Origin: DATNIC01 sp035604635
Lineage (GTDB): Bacteria > Vulcanimicrobiota > Vulcanimicrobiia > Vulcanimicrobiales > Vulcanimicrobiaceae
NCBI GenBank assembly: GCA_035604635.1
Contig: DATNIC010000081.1
Location: 1-6,593 of the forward strand
DNA: 6,593 nt
Direction: 5' to 3'
The notes beneath the pieces are model-generated. The model had not been told where the DNA came from. It was given only the letters and a program-made list of their open reading frames with translations, and did not search any database. Numbering within the stretch: the stretch's first letter is position 1; each line of letters opens with the position of its first letter. The translations under genes were made by a program, and so were the position numbers. Shown here piece by piece: positions 5,665-6,593 of the stretch.

Positions 5665-6273
5665 TTAGAACAGGAAGTTTACGATTTTTTGGAGGACGCC
5701 CTGATTGTTCGCGGGCACGTTGCCGTCGTAACGCGCCTGCGCGTTCGCGATGCGGTTCGACGGAATGCTGTCGGTGAAGTCGATGTCTTCTTGCCGGACG
5801 ATCCCGGTGATGTGGACCGTCTGCTTCGAGCCGTTCATGATGAACTGCTGATCGCCGGCGATCGCCATCGTCCCGCTCGGCAGAACGTCGATCACGGTCG
5901 CCATCATCGCGCTTTGGAAGCTGACCGTGATCGCGTGCGTCTTCGTGGTGTTCGCACCCGTCTGGGCGTTGAGGGTCGTCGGAATCGTGACGGTGTTGAA
6001 AAGCGAGATGCCTGAAGTGGAACCGGCCCCCTTGCCGGCACCAATGCTGGCATTCTTACTGATCGACGTCGTGTCGCTTAGCGTATTCGTCGCCGAGTAG
6101 TTGAAGACGACGTTGACGATGTCGCCGACTTGCGTCGCGCGATGATCTGAGCCCAAGCGCAGCGGGTGCCCCGGCGCGACGCTCACCGGCGGCGAGACGT
6201 ACAGCGTATCGGCGTTCGCAAGCGACGCGAGCGCGAGTACAAATACAAAGGCGAGCGCGATGGTCTTATTCAC
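5665..6273 (-). CDS. flgH: Flagellar L-ring protein FlgH, apparently non-lipidated
   Basis: FlgH forms the L-ring in the outer membrane around the rod. The C-terminal half carries the family signature: GTMAIAGDQQFIMNGSKQTV (134-153), HITGIVRQEDIDFTDSIPSN (154-173), RIANAQARYDGN (174-185) and a terminal VLQKIVNFLF. Most FlgH proteins are lipoproteins with a cysteine at the signal cleavage site. Here residues 1-21 form a signal peptide ending ANA before DTLYVS, a signal peptidase I type site, and the whole 202-residue protein contains no cysteine. An in-frame TAG lies upstream (seven codons separate it from the start), so a longer lipidated form cannot be hidden there. The start is GTG at 6273, inside the end of flgA (8-nt overlap), with GGGAGA about 8 nt upstream. 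Family assignment is firm; loss of lipid anchoring is inferred from the sequence. Confidence 0.94.
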   Translation of the reverse strand: MNKTIALAFVFVLALASLANADTLYVSPPVSVAPGHPLRLGSDHRATQVGDIVNVVFNYSATNTLSDTTSISKNASIGAGKGAGSTSGISLFNTVTIPTTLNAQTGANTTKTHAITVSFQSAMMATVIDVLPSGTMAIAGDQQFIMNGSKQTVHITGIVRQEDIDFTDSIPSNRIANAQARYDGNVPANNQGVLQKIVNFLF

Positions 6274-6593
6274 TGCTTCCGTCTCCCGGGAGAACTAGCT
6301 CGACCTTACCCGGCCCTGTGACGGTCCCGGAGAGCGCGCGCCGCGTATCCGGATTCCAGACCGCGACTTGCTCGCCCATCCCGCCGCTGGTGCGAGCGAC
6401 CACGTCGGCGGTCAGCGAGACGCCGCCATCGCGCACGGTGAGGACGCAAGGCTGGCCGGCTTTGACGATTTCATTGACGCTTGTCATCTCCGCATACAGC
6501 AGCGCGCCGCGCGCCAATGTGGAGTGGAGCTTCCTCCCGACCAAAAGGCTCGGATCGACCGCGGGACGCCCAACCGATGGCACACGCCCAAGC
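6266..6593 (-). CDS. flgA: P-ring assembly chaperone FlgA, C-terminal part
   Basis: FlgA is a periplasmic chaperone needed for polymerisation of FlgI into the P-ring. Only the last 109 codons are present; the 5' end lies beyond the right edge, and the frame stays open to the last base. The fragment covers the C-terminal SAF-like domain: LGRVPSVGRPAVDPSLLVGR, then the V-x-x-I-V-x-A-G-Q-P segment (NEIVKAGQPCVLTVRDGGV), and the closing GGMGEQVAVWNPDTRRALSG, followed by TVTGPGKVEL. These match the family pattern in which G..G..v.V.N..S.r...g.V precedes the end. A GTG at 6583 is an internal valine codon, not the likely start. The stop codon overlaps the flgH start by 8 nt, so the two are translationally coupled. 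The position next to flgH and flgI supports the call. Confidence 0.85.
   Translation of the reverse strand, partial: LGRVPSVGRPAVDPSLLVGRKLHSTLARGALLYAEMTSVNEIVKAGQPCVLTVRDGGVSLTADVVARTSGGMGEQVAVWNPDTRRALSGTVTGPGKVELVLPGDGSSE

Noticed and set aside
6282..6293. Perfect 12-bp palindrome TCTCCCGGGAGA near the flgH start.
   Set aside because: It lies within the flgA coding region with no spacer between the arms and can arise from ordinary codons there. It overlaps the flgH ribosome site, but there is no further support for an operator.
6581..6583. GTG as the start of a 105-codon gene at the right edge.
   Set aside because: The frame is open through the last base, and the upstream residues LGR continue the FlgA domain, so this is an internal codon of a truncated flgA.

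Overview
The window is a single-strand block of flagellar rod, ring and hook-junction genes, all read on the minus strand from the right edge to the left. In transcription order they are flgA (3' end only), flgH, flgI, a short flgJ (rod-binding domain only), flgM, flgN, flgK and flgL (cut off at the left edge before its C-terminal part). Every plus-strand open frame lies antisense to one of these genes and looks like a GC-rich shadow. I see no tRNA, rRNA, CRISPR array, insertion sequence or phage gene, and no stretch above 300 bases without a gene.

The presence of both an L-ring (FlgH) and a P-ring (FlgI) protein means a diderm bacterium with peptidoglycan and an outer membrane. The DNA is GC-rich, and three of the six visible starts downstream of flgA are GTG (flgH, flgI, flgL). 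The order A-H-I-J-M-N-K-L is one I know from several diderm phyla, for example Deltaproteobacteria such as Geobacter, so it does not fix the taxon. The divergent FlgK and FlgL and the cysteine-free FlgH suggest a less-studied phylum, possibly Eremiobacterota (WPS-2) or a relative. That placement is a guess.

Layout: 6593-4183 holds flgA-flgH-flgI-flgJ, tightly packed (8-nt overlap, 10-nt gap, 2-nt gap), and encodes assembly of the P- and L-rings and capping of the rod. A 90-nt gap (4093-4182) follows, with a sigma-28-like promoter candidate and two small hairpins in front of flgM. Then come flgM (anti-sigma-28), a 142-nt gap with two strong hairpins and a direct repeat, flgN (chaperone), flgK and flgL (hook-filament junction), the last three spaced by 19 and 16 nt.

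The genes work as one programme. The rings and rod complete the hook-basal body. FlgM then leaves through the export channel and frees sigma-28 for late genes, while FlgN delivers FlgK and FlgL to form the junction between hook and filament. A late promoter at flgM would let flgM-N-K-L be transcribed both from an upstream promoter and in a sigma-28 loop.

The window is mostly a well-understood operon, and I found no wholly new system. The points worth a second look are the missing lipid-anchor cysteine in FlgH, the enlarged FlgK with an inserted beta-rich segment, hook-IN-like segments in FlgK and FlgL, and the RNA structure on both sides of flgM.
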